Assembly (NCBI RefSeq): GCF_001938945.1
Contig: NZ_MKIO01000048.1
Location: forward strand, 62,001 to 126,000
DNA: 64,000 nt
Source of the DNA: Xaviernesmea rhizosphaerae
GTDB taxonomy: Bacteria; Pseudomonadota; Alphaproteobacteria; Rhizobiales; Rhizobiaceae
Direction: 5' to 3'
The notes beneath the pieces were generated by a model. That model saw only the letters and a program-made list of their open reading frames with translations. It was not told the origin of the DNA and searched no databases. This document shows, piece after piece, positions 17,395 through 26,583 of the stretch (within the stretch, counting starts at the first letter, position 1; every line of letters starts with the position of its first letter). The position numbers and the translations under genes are program-made.

Positions 17395-17547
17395 ACCAGA
17401 TCCGTTTTAATCGATTGCGGACACCTCGCCAAGCTTCATAAACCGGGGGAGGGGTTGCACGGTCGGGCTGGAGGAGCCTGTCGACCGGTTGGCGGACCCG
17501 CCGCAGCCCGGAGGGAGGGCTGGCGGCATCAGACGGGAGGAGAAGCC

Positions 17548-18885
17548 ATGGCAGTGCAAAGTTTGGATACGGGCGCAATCGAGCGCTCGGCGGTTCGCAA
17601 GGTGACGAGGCGGCTCGTGCCGTTCATCGGCCTGATGTTCTTCATCAACTTCCTCGATCGAACGGCAATTTCCTTTGCCGGGCCGAACGGGATGACGAAC
17701 GATCTGGCGATGACGGCGGCCCAATTCGGCTTTGCCGCGGGCATTTTCTTCTTCGGCTATATCGTTCTGGAAGTGCCGAGCAATCTGGCGCTGCACAAAT
17801 ACGGCGCGCGCCGCTGGCTGGCCCGGATCATGGTGACCTGGGGCATTGTGGCCCTTTTGTTCACCTGGGTCAGCAGCGTGCCGCAGCTTTATCTGCTGCG
17901 TTTTCTTCTCGGCGTGGCCGAGGCCGGGTTTTTCCCGGGCGCCATCCTGTTTCTGAGTTCCTGGGTACCGCTGCGCCACCGCAACACGGTCCTGGCGCTG
18001 TTCTATCTCGCCCAGCCGCTGACCACAGTGCTCGGCGCGCCGCTCGCCGCCTCTCTGATCCAGGCCCATGGCCTGTTCGGCCTGGAGGGCTGGCGCATCA
18101 TGTTCTTCGGCGTTGCGCTGCCGGCCATCGTCGTCGGCATCATCAGCTGGTTCTACCTGTCCGACAAGCCGGCCGATGCCAAGTGGCTCACCCCCCAGGA
18201 GCGCAACTGGCTGACCGACGAGCTGGCGCGCGAAGACAAGGCCAAGGTTGTCGCCCATGGCCGCATCAACGGCCTGGCCTTGACCGATAAGCGGGTCTGG
18301 CTTCTGTCCGCACTCTACTTCGGGCTGATCTACGGGCTCTATGCCATCGCCTTTTTCCTGCCCACCATCATCGCAGGCTTCGAAGGCAAGTTCGGCACCA
18401 AGTTCGACGTCTTCGACAAGGGCCTGATCACGGCCATCCCCTATTTGCCAGCGGCGGTCGCCATTTATGTCTGGAGCCGGTTCGTCGCCAAGCGCGGTGT
18501 CCAGGGGTGGCATATCGGCCTGCCGGCCATGATCGGTGCGTTGAGCATTCCCGCTGCCTTGCTGATGGGCTCGCCCGAGACCACGATCCTGATGATCACC
18601 ATCACCGCCTGCGCGATCTTCGCCGCCCTGCCGAATTTCTGGGCGATTCCCTCGCGCTTTCTCGTCGGCCCGGCCGCGGCTGCGGGCATCGCGCTCATTA
18701 ATACCATCGGCAATATTGCCGGCTTCGCCGCGCCCTACATCACCGGCCTGCTCAAGGACGCGACAGGGCTTTATCAGGCGCCGATGTTCGTCGTCGGCGG
18801 GTTCATGGCGCTTTCGGCGGTGATCGCCTTCTCGCTCGATCGAAAGACGCCGAAAAGCGAAGCCCTGCAGCCGCACAAGGCTTAG
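17548..18885 (+). CDS. MFS transporter, anion:cation symporter (ACS) type
   Basis: This is a 445-residue protein with 12 predicted helices. The start at 17548 follows a GGGAGGAG ribosome site. Family signs of the ACS/phthalate-tartrate permease branch are IGLMFFINFLDRTAISFAGP in helix 1, GYIVLEVPSNLALHKYGARR after helix 2, and RFLLGVAEAGFFPGAILFLS in helix 4. Such carriers take up organic acids such as tartrate, 4-hydroxyphenylacetate or glucarate. No catabolic gene is adjacent, so the substrate is open. It is probably controlled by the divergent LysR gene and is followed by a clear terminator. Confidence 0.92.
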   Translation: MAVQSLDTGAIERSAVRKVTRRLVPFIGLMFFINFLDRTAISFAGPNGMTNDLAMTAAQFGFAAGIFFFGYIVLEVPSNLALHKYGARRWLARIMVTWGIVALLFTWVSSVPQLYLLRFLLGVAEAGFFPGAILFLSSWVPLRHRNTVLALFYLAQPLTTVLGAPLAASLIQAHGLFGLEGWRIMFFGVALPAIVVGIISWFYLSDKPADAKWLTPQERNWLTDELAREDKAKVVAHGRINGLALTDKRVWLLSALYFGLIYGLYAIAFFLPTIIAGFEGKFGTKFDVFDKGLITAIPYLPAAVAIYVWSRFVAKRGVQGWHIGLPAMIGALSIPAALLMGSPETTILMITITACAIFAALPNFWAIPSRFLVGPAAAAGIALINTIGNIAGFAAPYITGLLKDATGLYQAPMFVVGGFMALSAVIAFSLDRKTPKSEALQPHKA

Positions 18886-18912
18886 GCGCGCCCGCCAGCA
18901 CGCAAGAGCAAA

Positions 18913-18940
18913 GGGTCGGCCTTCGCGTCGGCCCTTTTTT
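18913..18940 (+). terminator. Rho-independent terminator of the MFS gene
   Basis: GGGTCGGC and GTCGGCCC pair (two G-U pairs) around CTTCGC, followed by TTTTTT, about 28 bases after the MFS stop codon. Confidence 0.85.
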
Positions 18941-19002
18941 CGTTTCGCCTGCACGATGACCCGCCATCGATCTCCCATCTGCGCAGGCTTTCCCCCCGCA
19001 GC

Positions 19003-19018
19003 TACGTCAAATGACGTA
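19003..19018. promoter_or_regulatory. Palindrome upstream of urtA (TACGTCA-AA-TGACGTA)
   Basis: A perfect 7-2-7 inverted repeat lies about 100 bases before the urtA start codon, where an operator near the promoter would be. TACGT-type half sites are typical of LuxR/FixJ-family response regulators, which makes the 11955-12863 regulator a candidate binder (inference). Confidence 0.45.
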
Positions 19019-19115
19019 TGTCGCGCTGCACAATTCCGCCCGATAGTCGCCACAGACAGCTGAGGTTTAACACATTGTTCACCGGCTGCCTCACGCAACA
19101 AGAGGGGAAATCACA

Positions 19116-20408
19116 ATGAATCGCAGGAGCTTGCTCAAGAGCGCCCTGGCTGCCGGCATGCTGGCGACCACTGCTTTCCACGGCGCCTTCGCCGCTGACG
19201 ACACGATCAAGGTCGGTGTTCTCCATTCCCTGTCCGGCACCATGGCGATCTCGGAAACGACGCTCAAGGACGCCATGCTGATGCTCATCGAGGAGCAGAA
19301 CAAGAAGGGTGGTCTTCTGGGCAAGAAGCTCGAAGCCGTCGTGGTCGACCCGGCCTCCGACTGGCCGCTCTTTGCCGAAAAGGCCCGCGAGCTGATCTCC
19401 GTCGACAAGGTCGCTGCCGTGTTCGGCTGCTGGACCTCGTCCTCGCGCAAATCCGTGCTGCCGGTCTTTGAAGAGCTGAACTCGATCCTGTTCTATCCCG
19501 TGCAGTATGAAGGCGAAGAGTCCTCGCGCAACATCTTCTACACGGGTGCTGCGCCGAACCAGCAGGCCATCCCCGCCGTCGACTATCTGATGAACACGGA
19601 AGGCGTGAAGCGCTTCGTGCTGGAAGGCACGGACTATGTCTATCCGCGCACGACCAACAAGATCCTGGAAGCCTATCTGATCTCCAAGGGGATCCCGAAG
19701 GAAGACATCCTGATCAACTACACCCCCTTCGGCTTCTCCGACTGGCAGACCGAAGTGGCCAAGATCAAGGACTTCGGCTCGGCCGGCAAGAAGACCGCAG
19801 TGGTTTCGACCATCAATGGCGATGCCAACGTTCCCTTCTACAAGGAACTGGGCAACCAGGGCATCAAGGCCACCGACATCCCGGTCGTCGCCTTCTCTGT
19901 CGGCGAGGAAGAGCTGGCCGGTCTCGACACCAAGCCGCTGGTCGGCCATCTCGCCGCCTGGAACTACTTCCAGTCCGTCGACGCGCCCGCCAATGCCGAG
20001 TTCATCAAGACCTGGCACGCCTACACCAAGAACGACAAGCGCGTGACCAACGACCCGATGGAAGCCGCCTATATCGGCTTCAACGCCTGGGTGAAGGCCG
20101 TGGAAGCCGCCGGCACCACCGATACCGACCCCGTGCTCGACCAGATCATCGGCACCACCGTGCCGAACCTGTCGGGCGGTTATGCCACCGTGATGCCGAA
20201 CCACCACATCACCAAGCCGGTGCTGATCGGCGAAATCCAGGAAAACGGTCAGTTCGAAATCGTCCAGCAGACGCCGGAAGTCGTGGGCGACGAGTGGTCG
20301 GACTATCTGCCCGACTCCAAGGACCTGATCGCCGACTGGCGCAAGCCGTTGTCCTGCGGCAACTTCAACGTGAAGACCGGCAAGTGCGGCGGCAAGACCA
20401 CCAACTGA
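19116..20408 (+). CDS. urtA: Urea ABC transporter substrate-binding protein
   Basis: This 430-residue periplasmic protein has the usual UrtA length. The N-terminus has a signal peptide with a twin-arginine-like motif (NRRSLLKSALAAGML, cleavage expected after AFA). The mature part shows the UrtA signatures VGVLHSLSGTMAISETTLKD, FGCWTSSSRKSVLPVFEELN, FYPVQYEGEESSRNIFYTGA and DYVYPRTTN. It binds urea (and sometimes short amides) and delivers it to UrtBC. A ribosome site AGAGGGGAA precedes the ATG. It is the first gene of the urea island. The 440 bases to urtB contain a repeat and a possible sigma-54 promoter, so urtA may be expressed at a different level from the rest. Confidence 0.97.
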   Translation: MNRRSLLKSALAAGMLATTAFHGAFAADDTIKVGVLHSLSGTMAISETTLKDAMLMLIEEQNKKGGLLGKKLEAVVVDPASDWPLFAEKARELISVDKVAAVFGCWTSSSRKSVLPVFEELNSILFYPVQYEGEESSRNIFYTGAAPNQQAIPAVDYLMNTEGVKRFVLEGTDYVYPRTTNKILEAYLISKGIPKEDILINYTPFGFSDWQTEVAKIKDFGSAGKKTAVVSTINGDANVPFYKELGNQGIKATDIPVVAFSVGEEELAGLDTKPLVGHLAAWNYFQSVDAPANAEFIKTWHAYTKNDKRVTNDPMEAAYIGFNAWVKAVEAAGTTDTDPVLDQIIGTTVPNLSGGYATVMPNHHITKPVLIGEIQENGQFEIVQQTPEVVGDEWSDYLPDSKDLIADWRKPLSCGNFNVKTGKCGGKTTN

Positions 20409-20542
20409 TCGGGATCTGACGATCAGACCATGGCGAGGGCGCCGTCCGTATCCCTCGCCGTCGCTGCGGCTTTGCGGCCGCAGCGCCCGGCCCCGCCGTC
20501 CAGCCCCTTTCTCCTGGCTGGATGGCGGGCCTTATCGCGAAC

Positions 20543-20558
20543 TGGCACGTTTGATGCT
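20543..20558 (+). promoter_or_regulatory. Candidate sigma-54 promoter upstream of urtB
   Basis: TGGCACGTTTGATGCT has the sigma-54 layout: GG and GC separated by 10 bases, with the -24 element TGGCACG intact and one mismatch in the -12 element. It lies about 300 bases upstream of urtB. Nitrogen control of urea transporters through NtrC and RpoN is known in several bacteria. No NtrC sites were identified by eye. Confidence 0.4.
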
Positions 20559-20623
20559 TCTTTGTCTGAGGTTTGTTTGAAGCGGCCCGGCTTGACCCGA
20601 TCAGGCAGGGTGTTTGCGCCGTT

Positions 20624-20728
20624 AAAGCATCGGACCGGGAAGCGGGAACCGGTTTTCGGGTAAATCCGATGCAAAAACAAAATCTTAGAGCATCAGACGA
20701 CGTATGGTTTTCAATCTGATGCTCTAAA
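20624..20728 (+). repeat. RIME-like repeat, copy D, between urtA and urtB
   Basis: This is the best-preserved copy: AAAGCATCGGACCGGGAAGC, then GAACCGGTTTTCGGG, CCGATGCAAAAACAAAA, AGAGCATCAGACGACG and a closing TCTGATGCTCTA. The two outer palindromes would form stable hairpins in the mRNA between the binding-protein and permease genes. The rest of the 20409-20848 spacer holds no gene. Confidence 0.85.
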
Positions 20729-20848
20729 ACCGTGCCTCTCGTCCCGTCCTCTCCTGCGGCTTGCCACCCGTTTCGGTGTCGCAGGGGCCAAGCGCAGGGG
20801 TCAAGCATTGCAAAAGCAGCAGCCACGCCGAGCAGGAAAGATCTCTCC

Positions 20849-22507
20849 ATGATCCGCGCCCGATCCAGACCTTCGCTTTTTTCCCCGGTCCGCTGGCGTC
20901 TCGCCGCGGCCTGCCGCCTGTTCGTGCTGGCTCTGGTGCTGACGGCAGCCTGCGGCTTCTCGCCCGCGGCCGCCCAGGAGGCGCTGCGCCCGCTCGTCAA
21001 TGCGCTGGGCACGGGCGGCTTTCCCGAGCGCGCCGAGGCCGTGAAGGCGCTGGCGGCGACGGGTGACCCCAAGGTGCCCGAAATCCTCACCTACCTGAAC
21101 GATGGCGAGCTGTATGCGCCCAAGGCCGGAGGCGCGGTCTACCGCATCGCCTCGGGCAATACGGTGATCGATCCGCTGACTGGCGCGCCGGTGGAAGGGG
21201 TGGCCGCCGGGGGGCTGCAGAAAATCCGGCTGAACAACACGCTGCGCGGCGCCATCACCACCGCCATGAGCCAGCTGACGCTCTTGAGCCCGGACCGCGA
21301 CAAGCGCTTTTCGGCCGCGCAAGACATCCTCAAAAGCGCCGATCCGGCCCAGCTGGCGCTGGTCGATGGCGCGCTGGCGCAGGAAAAGGATAATGCGATC
21401 AAGGGCCTGCTCGGCGCCGCCCGCGCCGTGATGGTGCTGAGGTCGGACCATTCCGTGGAGGAGAAGAAGGCGGCGATCGAGACGGTGGCCGCGCGCGGCA
21501 ACCGTGACGCGCTGACGATTCTGACAACGGCGCTCGCCGGCGCGCCGGCCGATCTCGTGCCGGTCATCGAAGGCAAGATCGAGGGCATCGAGCGCCAGAT
21601 GGCGCTGTGGGACGTGGCGCAGAACATCTGGTACGGGCTGTCGCTCGGCTCGGTCCTGCTGCTCGCCGCCATCGGGCTCGCCATCACCTTCGGCGTGATG
21701 GGCGTGATCAACATGGCCCATGGCGAAATGGTCATGCTCGGCGCCTACACCACCTATGTGGTGCAGCAGGCGGTGGCGACCTATGCGCCGGCGCTGTCCA
21801 CCTACGGCCTGGCGATCGCCGTGCCGACCGCCTTTCTGGTCACCGGGCTGATCGGCGTCGCCATCGAGCGCGGCATCATCCGCTTCCTCTATGGCCGGCC
21901 GCTCGAAACGCTGCTGGCCACCTGGGGCCTGTCGCTGATCCTGCAGCAGGCGATCCGCTCGATCTTCGGCCCCACCAACCGCCAGGTGGACAATCCTCCC
22001 TGGATGTCCGGCACGGTGGATGTCGGCGGTCTTGCGGTCACCTGGAACCGTCTGTGGATCATCGTCTTCTCGATCGCCGTGTTCTTCGCGCTGCTGACGC
22101 TGCTCAAGCGTTCCCGCCTCGGGCTGCAGATGCGCGCCGTGACGCAGAACCGGCGCATGGCCTCCTCCATGGGCATCCGCACGCCTTATGTCGACGCGCT
22201 GACCTTCGGCCTCGGCTCCGGCATTGCCGGCATGGCCGGCGTGGCGCTCAGCCAGATCGACAATGTTTCGCCCAATCTCGGCCAGAACTACATCATCGAC
22301 AGCTTCATGGTCGTGGTCTTCGGCGGCGTGGGCAATCTCTGGGGCACGCTGGTGGGCGCGCTGTCGCTCGGCATCGCCAACAAGTTCCTGGAGCCCTATG
22401 CCGGCGCCGTGCTCGGCAAGATCCTGATCCTGGTGCTCATCATCCTCTTCATCCAGCGGCGGCCGCGTGGGCTGTTCGCGCTCAAGGGACGGGCGATCGA
22501 ACAATGA
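20849..22507 (+). CDS. urtB: Urea ABC transporter permease UrtB
   Basis: This is a 552-residue protein. The start at 20849 follows AGCAGGAAAG. A signal-like segment (about 15-43) precedes the ~230-residue periplasmic extension that distinguishes UrtB from ordinary LivH permeases. From about residue 255 the LivH-type membrane domain follows (YGLSLGSVLLLAAIGLAITF, GVMGVINMAHGEMVMLGAYT, and GGVGNLWGTLVGALSLGIAN near the end). It forms the channel with UrtC. Its stop overlaps the urtC start by 4 bases. Confidence 0.97.
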   Translation: MIRARSRPSLFSPVRWRLAAACRLFVLALVLTAACGFSPAAAQEALRPLVNALGTGGFPERAEAVKALAATGDPKVPEILTYLNDGELYAPKAGGAVYRIASGNTVIDPLTGAPVEGVAAGGLQKIRLNNTLRGAITTAMSQLTLLSPDRDKRFSAAQDILKSADPAQLALVDGALAQEKDNAIKGLLGAARAVMVLRSDHSVEEKKAAIETVAARGNRDALTILTTALAGAPADLVPVIEGKIEGIERQMALWDVAQNIWYGLSLGSVLLLAAIGLAITFGVMGVINMAHGEMVMLGAYTTYVVQQAVATYAPALSTYGLAIAVPTAFLVTGLIGVAIERGIIRFLYGRPLETLLATWGLSLILQQAIRSIFGPTNRQVDNPPWMSGTVDVGGLAVTWNRLWIIVFSIAVFFALLTLLKRSRLGLQMRAVTQNRRMASSMGIRTPYVDALTFGLGSGIAGMAGVALSQIDNVSPNLGQNYIIDSFMVVVFGGVGNLWGTLVGALSLGIANKFLEPYAGAVLGKILILVLIILFIQRRPRGLFALKGRAIEQ

Positions 22508-23688
22508 TCACAGAATTTCTCCTTTCCCGGCACGAGAAGAAGACGCTTGTCGTCGCCGCGCTGATCCTCTTGGCCGCTATCCTGGTGCCGCTCGCCAATC
22601 TGCTCGCGCCCGAAGGCAGCCTGCTGCACGTGCCGGATCATCTCGTGCCGCTGATGGGCAAGTATCTCTGCTATGCGCTGCTGGCGCTGGCGCTGGATCT
22701 GGTCTGGGGTTATTGCGGCATTCTCTCGCTCGGCCATGGCGCCTTCTTCGCGCTCGGCGGCTATGCCATGGGCATGTATCTCATGCGCCAGATCGGGCCG
22801 CGCGGCGTCTATGCCAATCCGCTGCTGCCGGATTTCATGGTCTTCCTCAACTGGAAGGAGCTGCCCTGGTACTGGACCGGCTTCAACCATTTCTGGTTCG
22901 CCGGGCTCATGGTTCTCCTGGTGCCCGGACTGCTCGCCTTCGTCTTCGGCTGGTTCGCCTTCCGCTCGCGCGTGACCGGCGTCTATCTCTCGATCATCAC
23001 CCAGGCCATGACCTATGCGCTGCTGCTCGCCTTCTTCCGCAACGAGATGGGTTTTGGCGGCAATAACGGCCTGACCGACTTCAAGGACATTCTCGGCGCC
23101 AACATCCAGGCGCCGGAAACCCGCGCCACGCTGTTTGCCATGACCGCGCTGCTGCTGGCGCTGTCGCTGATCCTCTCCTCCGCGATCGTCCGCTCGAAAT
23201 ATGGCAAGGTGCTGATCGGCGTGCGCGATGCCGAGAGCCGCACGCGCTTTCTCGGCTACCGCGTGGAGAATATGAAGCTCTTCATCTTCACCGTCTCGGC
23301 GATGATGGCCGGCATTGCCGGCGCGCTCTACGTGCCGCAGGTCGGCATCATCAATCCCGGCGAGTTCGCTCCCGCCAACTCCATCGAAGTCGTCATCTGG
23401 ACGGCGGTCGGCGGGCGCGGCACGCTGATCGGCCCGATCATCGGCGCGATCCTCGTCAATTTCGGCAAGACCATCTTCACCGCCGCCTTTCCGGAATTCT
23501 GGCTCTTCGCGCTCGGCGCCTTGTTCATCGCCACCACGCTGTTCCTGCCCAAGGGCATTGTCGGCACGGTGATGCAGGGCTCGAAGGCGCGGGCCGAGCG
23601 GCAGAAGGCGGTCGCCGCCGAAAAGGGGCGCACCGCCGCCCAGCCCAGCCAAGGCGCCGCGGCGCACGAAACCCAGGCCGCGGAGTGA
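22504..23688 (+). CDS. urtC: Urea ABC transporter permease UrtC
   Basis: This 394-residue LivM-type permease has about 9-10 helices. Family blocks are DLVWGYCGILSLGHGAFFAL, VYLSIITQAMTYALLLAFFR, the NNGLTDFKDILG loop and WTAVGGRGTLIGPIIGAILV. The last 35 residues are an Ala/Gln/Lys-rich cytoplasmic tail. ATGA overlap with urtB; 6 bases before urtD. Confidence 0.97.
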   Translation: MITEFLLSRHEKKTLVVAALILLAAILVPLANLLAPEGSLLHVPDHLVPLMGKYLCYALLALALDLVWGYCGILSLGHGAFFALGGYAMGMYLMRQIGPRGVYANPLLPDFMVFLNWKELPWYWTGFNHFWFAGLMVLLVPGLLAFVFGWFAFRSRVTGVYLSIITQAMTYALLLAFFRNEMGFGGNNGLTDFKDILGANIQAPETRATLFAMTALLLALSLILSSAIVRSKYGKVLIGVRDAESRTRFLGYRVENMKLFIFTVSAMMAGIAGALYVPQVGIINPGEFAPANSIEVVIWTAVGGRGTLIGPIIGAILVNFGKTIFTAAFPEFWLFALGALFIATTLFLPKGIVGTVMQGSKARAERQKAVAAEKGRTAAQPSQGAAAHETQAAE

Positions 23689-23694
23689 GCCGCC

Positions 23695-24447
23695 ATGGAC
23701 AGCAAGATCACCAACAGCATCCTCTATCTGGACAATGTCTCGGTCTCGTTCGACGGGTTCAGGGCGCTGAACGCGCTCTCCTTCGTGATCGAACCCGGCG
23801 AACTCAGGGCCATCATCGGCCCGAACGGCGCGGGCAAGACAACGATGATGGACATCATCACCGGCAAGACCCGGCCCGACCAGGGCGAGGTCTATTTCGA
23901 CGGGGCCATCGACCTCACCCGCAAGGACGAGGCGGAGATCGCCCAGCTCGGTATCGGCCGCAAGTTCCAGAAGCCGACCGTCTTTGAAAGCCATACGATC
24001 TGGGACAATCTGGAGCTGGCGCTCAACCGCAAACGCGGCGTCTTCTCCACCCTGTTCTACCGCCTGACCACCGAGGACAAGGCGCGCATCGAGCACATCC
24101 TCGAAACCGTGCGGCTGACGGCACGCAAAAACGACTATGCCGCCAACCTCTCCCACGGGCAGAAGCAATGGTTGGAGATTGGCATGCTGCTCGCTCAGGA
24201 GCCGAAGCTCTTGCTGGTCGATGAGCCCGTTGCCGGCATGACCGATGCCGAGACGAGCGAGACCGCACTGCTCTTGAAGGACATCGCCAAGACCCGGTCG
24301 GTCGTCGTGGTGGAGCACGATATGGGCTTCATCCGCGACCTCGGCGTCAAGGTCACCTGCCTTGCCGAAGGCTCGGTGCTCGCCGAGGGATCGATCGATT
24401 TCGTCTCGAACGATCCCAAGGTGATCGAGAACTATCTGGGCCGGTGA
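23695..24447 (+). CDS. urtD: Urea ABC transporter ATP-binding protein UrtD
   Basis: This 250-residue LivG-type ATPase has Walker A GPNGAGKTTMMD (about 42-53), signature NLSHGQKQWLEIGMLLAQEP, and Walker B LLLVDEPVAGMTD followed by VVVEHDMGF. It pairs with UrtE to power urea import. The FDGFRALNALSF opening is typical of UrtD. Third downstream gene of the urt operon. Confidence 0.97.
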   Translation: MDSKITNSILYLDNVSVSFDGFRALNALSFVIEPGELRAIIGPNGAGKTTMMDIITGKTRPDQGEVYFDGAIDLTRKDEAEIAQLGIGRKFQKPTVFESHTIWDNLELALNRKRGVFSTLFYRLTTEDKARIEHILETVRLTARKNDYAANLSHGQKQWLEIGMLLAQEPKLLLVDEPVAGMTDAETSETALLLKDIAKTRSVVVVEHDMGFIRDLGVKVTCLAEGSVLAEGSIDFVSNDPKVIENYLGR

Positions 24448-24555
24448 GGGGCAAGTGAGCATTCTTTGCTTCAGCCGCCGCCGGCAATCCATAGAACCAC
24501 CGTTTGGCGATGCGCTTCGCCCCATCCGCACGATACGACAAAAGGGGACACACCC

Positions 24556-25251
24556 ATGCTGACCGTTGACAACGTCAATCTGCATTACGGCGCCGCCCAG
24601 GCGCTGCGCGGGGTTTCGATCACGGCGCCGATGGGCAAGATCACCTGCGTGCTCGGCCGCAACGGCGTGGGCAAGACCAGCCTGTTGCGGGCGATCACGG
24701 GCCAGCAGGCGACCAGCGCCGGGACGATCGCCTTCAATGGCGCCGGGCTCGACGGGCTGGCGCCCTATCGCCGCGCCAAGCTCGGCGTCGGCTTCGTGCC
24801 GCAAGGGCGCGAGATCTTTCCGCTGCTGACGGTGAAGGAAAATCTGGAGACGGGCTATGCGCCGGTCGCCCGCAAGGACCGCTTCATCCCCGACGATATC
24901 TTCTCGCTGTTCCCGATCCTGCAGACCATGCTCGGCCGGCGCGGCGGCGATCTCTCAGGTGGGCAGCAGCAGCAGCTCGCCATCGGGCGGGCCCTGGTGA
25001 CGCGGCCGAAGATCCTGGTGCTGGACGAGCCGACCGAGGGCATCCAGCCGTCGATCATCAAGGATATCGGCCGGGCGATCCGCTATCTGCGCGATTCCAC
25101 GGGGATGGCGATTCTGCTTGTGGAACAGTATCTTGACTTCTGCCGAGAGCTTGCCGACCATGTCTATATCATGGACCGCGGGGAGATCGTGCATGAAGGA
25201 CCGGCCGAGACGCTGGACACGCCGGAGGCGCGCCGTCACCTCACCGTGTGA
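24556..25251 (+). CDS. urtE: Urea ABC transporter ATP-binding protein UrtE
   Basis: This 231-residue LivF-type ATPase starts MLTVDNVNLHYGAAQALRGV after an AAAGGGGAC ribosome site. Walker A is GRNGVGKTSLLRAI, signature LSGGQQQQLAIGRAL, Walker B KILVLDEPTEGIQPS and switch LLVEQYLDF. Its stop codon lies 23 bases before the preferred ureD start, tying the transporter to the urease operon. Confidence 0.97.
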   Translation: MLTVDNVNLHYGAAQALRGVSITAPMGKITCVLGRNGVGKTSLLRAITGQQATSAGTIAFNGAGLDGLAPYRRAKLGVGFVPQGREIFPLLTVKENLETGYAPVARKDRFIPDDIFSLFPILQTMLGRRGGDLSGGQQQQLAIGRALVTRPKILVLDEPTEGIQPSIIKDIGRAIRYLRDSTGMAILLVEQYLDFCRELADHVYIMDRGEIVHEGPAETLDTPEARRHLTV

Positions 25252-25274
25252 GGGCTGTGCAAGGGGATGTCGGC

Positions 25275-26174
25275 ATGGCTGACGCCGTTGCCGTTTCCCA
25301 AATGCCGCCACCGCTCGCCACGGATCCAACGCCGCGTGCGCTCAGCCTGTCGCCGCCGGGCGCACGGGCGCAGCGCGCCTGGGGCTCCGGCCGGCTCTCG
25401 ACCAAGGCGGGGCAGGGGCGCACCCGGCTGGAAACCTTCTATCAGGAAGGCTGCGCCAAGCTGCGCCTGCCGGAGATGTTCGACGGCACGATGGAGGCCG
25501 TGCTGATCAACAGCTCCGGCGGCCTGACCGGTGGCGATCGCATGGAATGGCGCTTTGCCGCAGGGCCTCAGACACAGCTGACGCTGACGACGCAGGCTTG
25601 CGAGCGCATCTACAAGGCCAGTGCCGGAACGGCCGAGATCGACACGCGCCTCACGGTCGGCGAGGGCGCCCGGCTCGACTGGCTGCCGCAGGAAACGATC
25701 CTGTTCGACCGCGCGGCGCTTGCACGCTCGCTCGAGGTGGACCTGGCCGAGGATGCGACCTTTCTTGCGGTCGAGGCCGTGCTGCTCGGCCGCAAGGCCA
25801 TGGGCGAGACGGTGCGCACAGGCGCTTTTCGCGACCGCTGGCGCATTCGCCGTGAAGGCCGGCTGCTGCATGCCGATCAATTGGCGCTGGAGGGCGAGAT
25901 CGCGGCGCTGGCTAGGCGTCAGGCCGTGCTCGGCGGCGGGGTCGCCTTTGCCAGCCTGGTGTTCTGCGCGGCCCACTGCGCCCATCATGTCGCGCCGCTG
26001 CGCCGGCTGCTCGGCCCTGCGCAGGGCGGGGTCAGCCATGTCACCGTCGGCGGGCAGGACAAGCTGGTGATCCGCCTGATCGCCGAGGATGGCTTTTCGC
26101 TGAGAAAAACCCTGGTTCCGATGATTTCGCACTTGCGTATGGGCGCAAGCCTGCCGAAAGTCTGGAACCTGTGA
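25275..26174 (+). CDS. ureD: Urease accessory protein UreD
   Basis: This is a 299-residue protein from the ATG at 25275, which has AAGGGGA 7 bases upstream; a GTG at 25248, overlapping the urtE stop, is an alternative. UreD (UreH) is the scaffold that binds apo-urease and recruits UreF and UreG for nickel insertion. Family blocks seen are LRLPEMFDGTMEAVLINSSG, GGLTGGDRM, TTQACERIYKA, DWLPQETILFDRA and the C-terminal SHLRMGASLPKVW. First gene of the ure part. Confidence 0.96.
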   Translation: MADAVAVSQMPPPLATDPTPRALSLSPPGARAQRAWGSGRLSTKAGQGRTRLETFYQEGCAKLRLPEMFDGTMEAVLINSSGGLTGGDRMEWRFAAGPQTQLTLTTQACERIYKASAGTAEIDTRLTVGEGARLDWLPQETILFDRAALARSLEVDLAEDATFLAVEAVLLGRKAMGETVRTGAFRDRWRIRREGRLLHADQLALEGEIAALARRQAVLGGGVAFASLVFCAAHCAHHVAPLRRLLGPAQGGVSHVTVGGQDKLVIRLIAEDGFSLRKTLVPMISHLRMGASLPKVWNL

Positions 26175-26198
26175 CCGCATCATGAAGACGGGGACCGC

Positions 26199-26501
26199 AT
26201 GAACCTCACGCCCAGGGAAAAAGACAAGCTGCTCATCTCGATGGCCGCGATGGTCGCGCGCCGCCGGCTGGAGCGCGGCGTCAAGCTCAACCACCCCGAA
26301 GCCATCGCGCTGATCACCGACTTCGTGGTCGAAGGCGCGCGCGATGGGCGCTCCGTGGCCGAGCTGATGGAGGCCGGCGCCCATGTGCTGACCCGCGATC
26401 AGGTGATGGAGGGCATCCCGGAGATGATCCACGACATCCAGATCGAGGCAACCTTTCCCGACGGCACCAAGCTGGTGACCGTGCACGAACCGATCCGTTA
26501 A
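26199..26501 (+). CDS. ureA: Urease gamma subunit
   Basis: This 100-residue protein has the invariable length of bacterial UreA. It begins MNLTPREKDKLLISMAAMVA and contains LNHPEAIALITDFVVEGARD and VMEGIPEMIHDIQIEATFPD. It forms the (alpha-beta-gamma)3 urease with UreB and UreC. Confidence 0.98.
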   Translation: MNLTPREKDKLLISMAAMVARRRLERGVKLNHPEAIALITDFVVEGARDGRSVAELMEAGAHVLTRDQVMEGIPEMIHDIQIEATFPDGTKLVTVHEPIR

Positions 26502-26583
26502 CAGCGCGCCGCTGCCTGGCAATGGTTGGCGCGCATGGCGCGCCAGCTCTTCGAAATCCATGATCAAGAAGGAGGTACGCGCC

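Noticed and set aside
18986..19003. GG-N10-GC spacing upstream of urtA as a sigma-54 promoter
   Set aside because: Neither the -24 nor the -12 element matches beyond the GG and GC pairs; probably chance in C-rich sequence.
20801..22504. 567-codon minus-strand frame opposite urtB
   Set aside because: Shadow of urtB, no recognisable domain.
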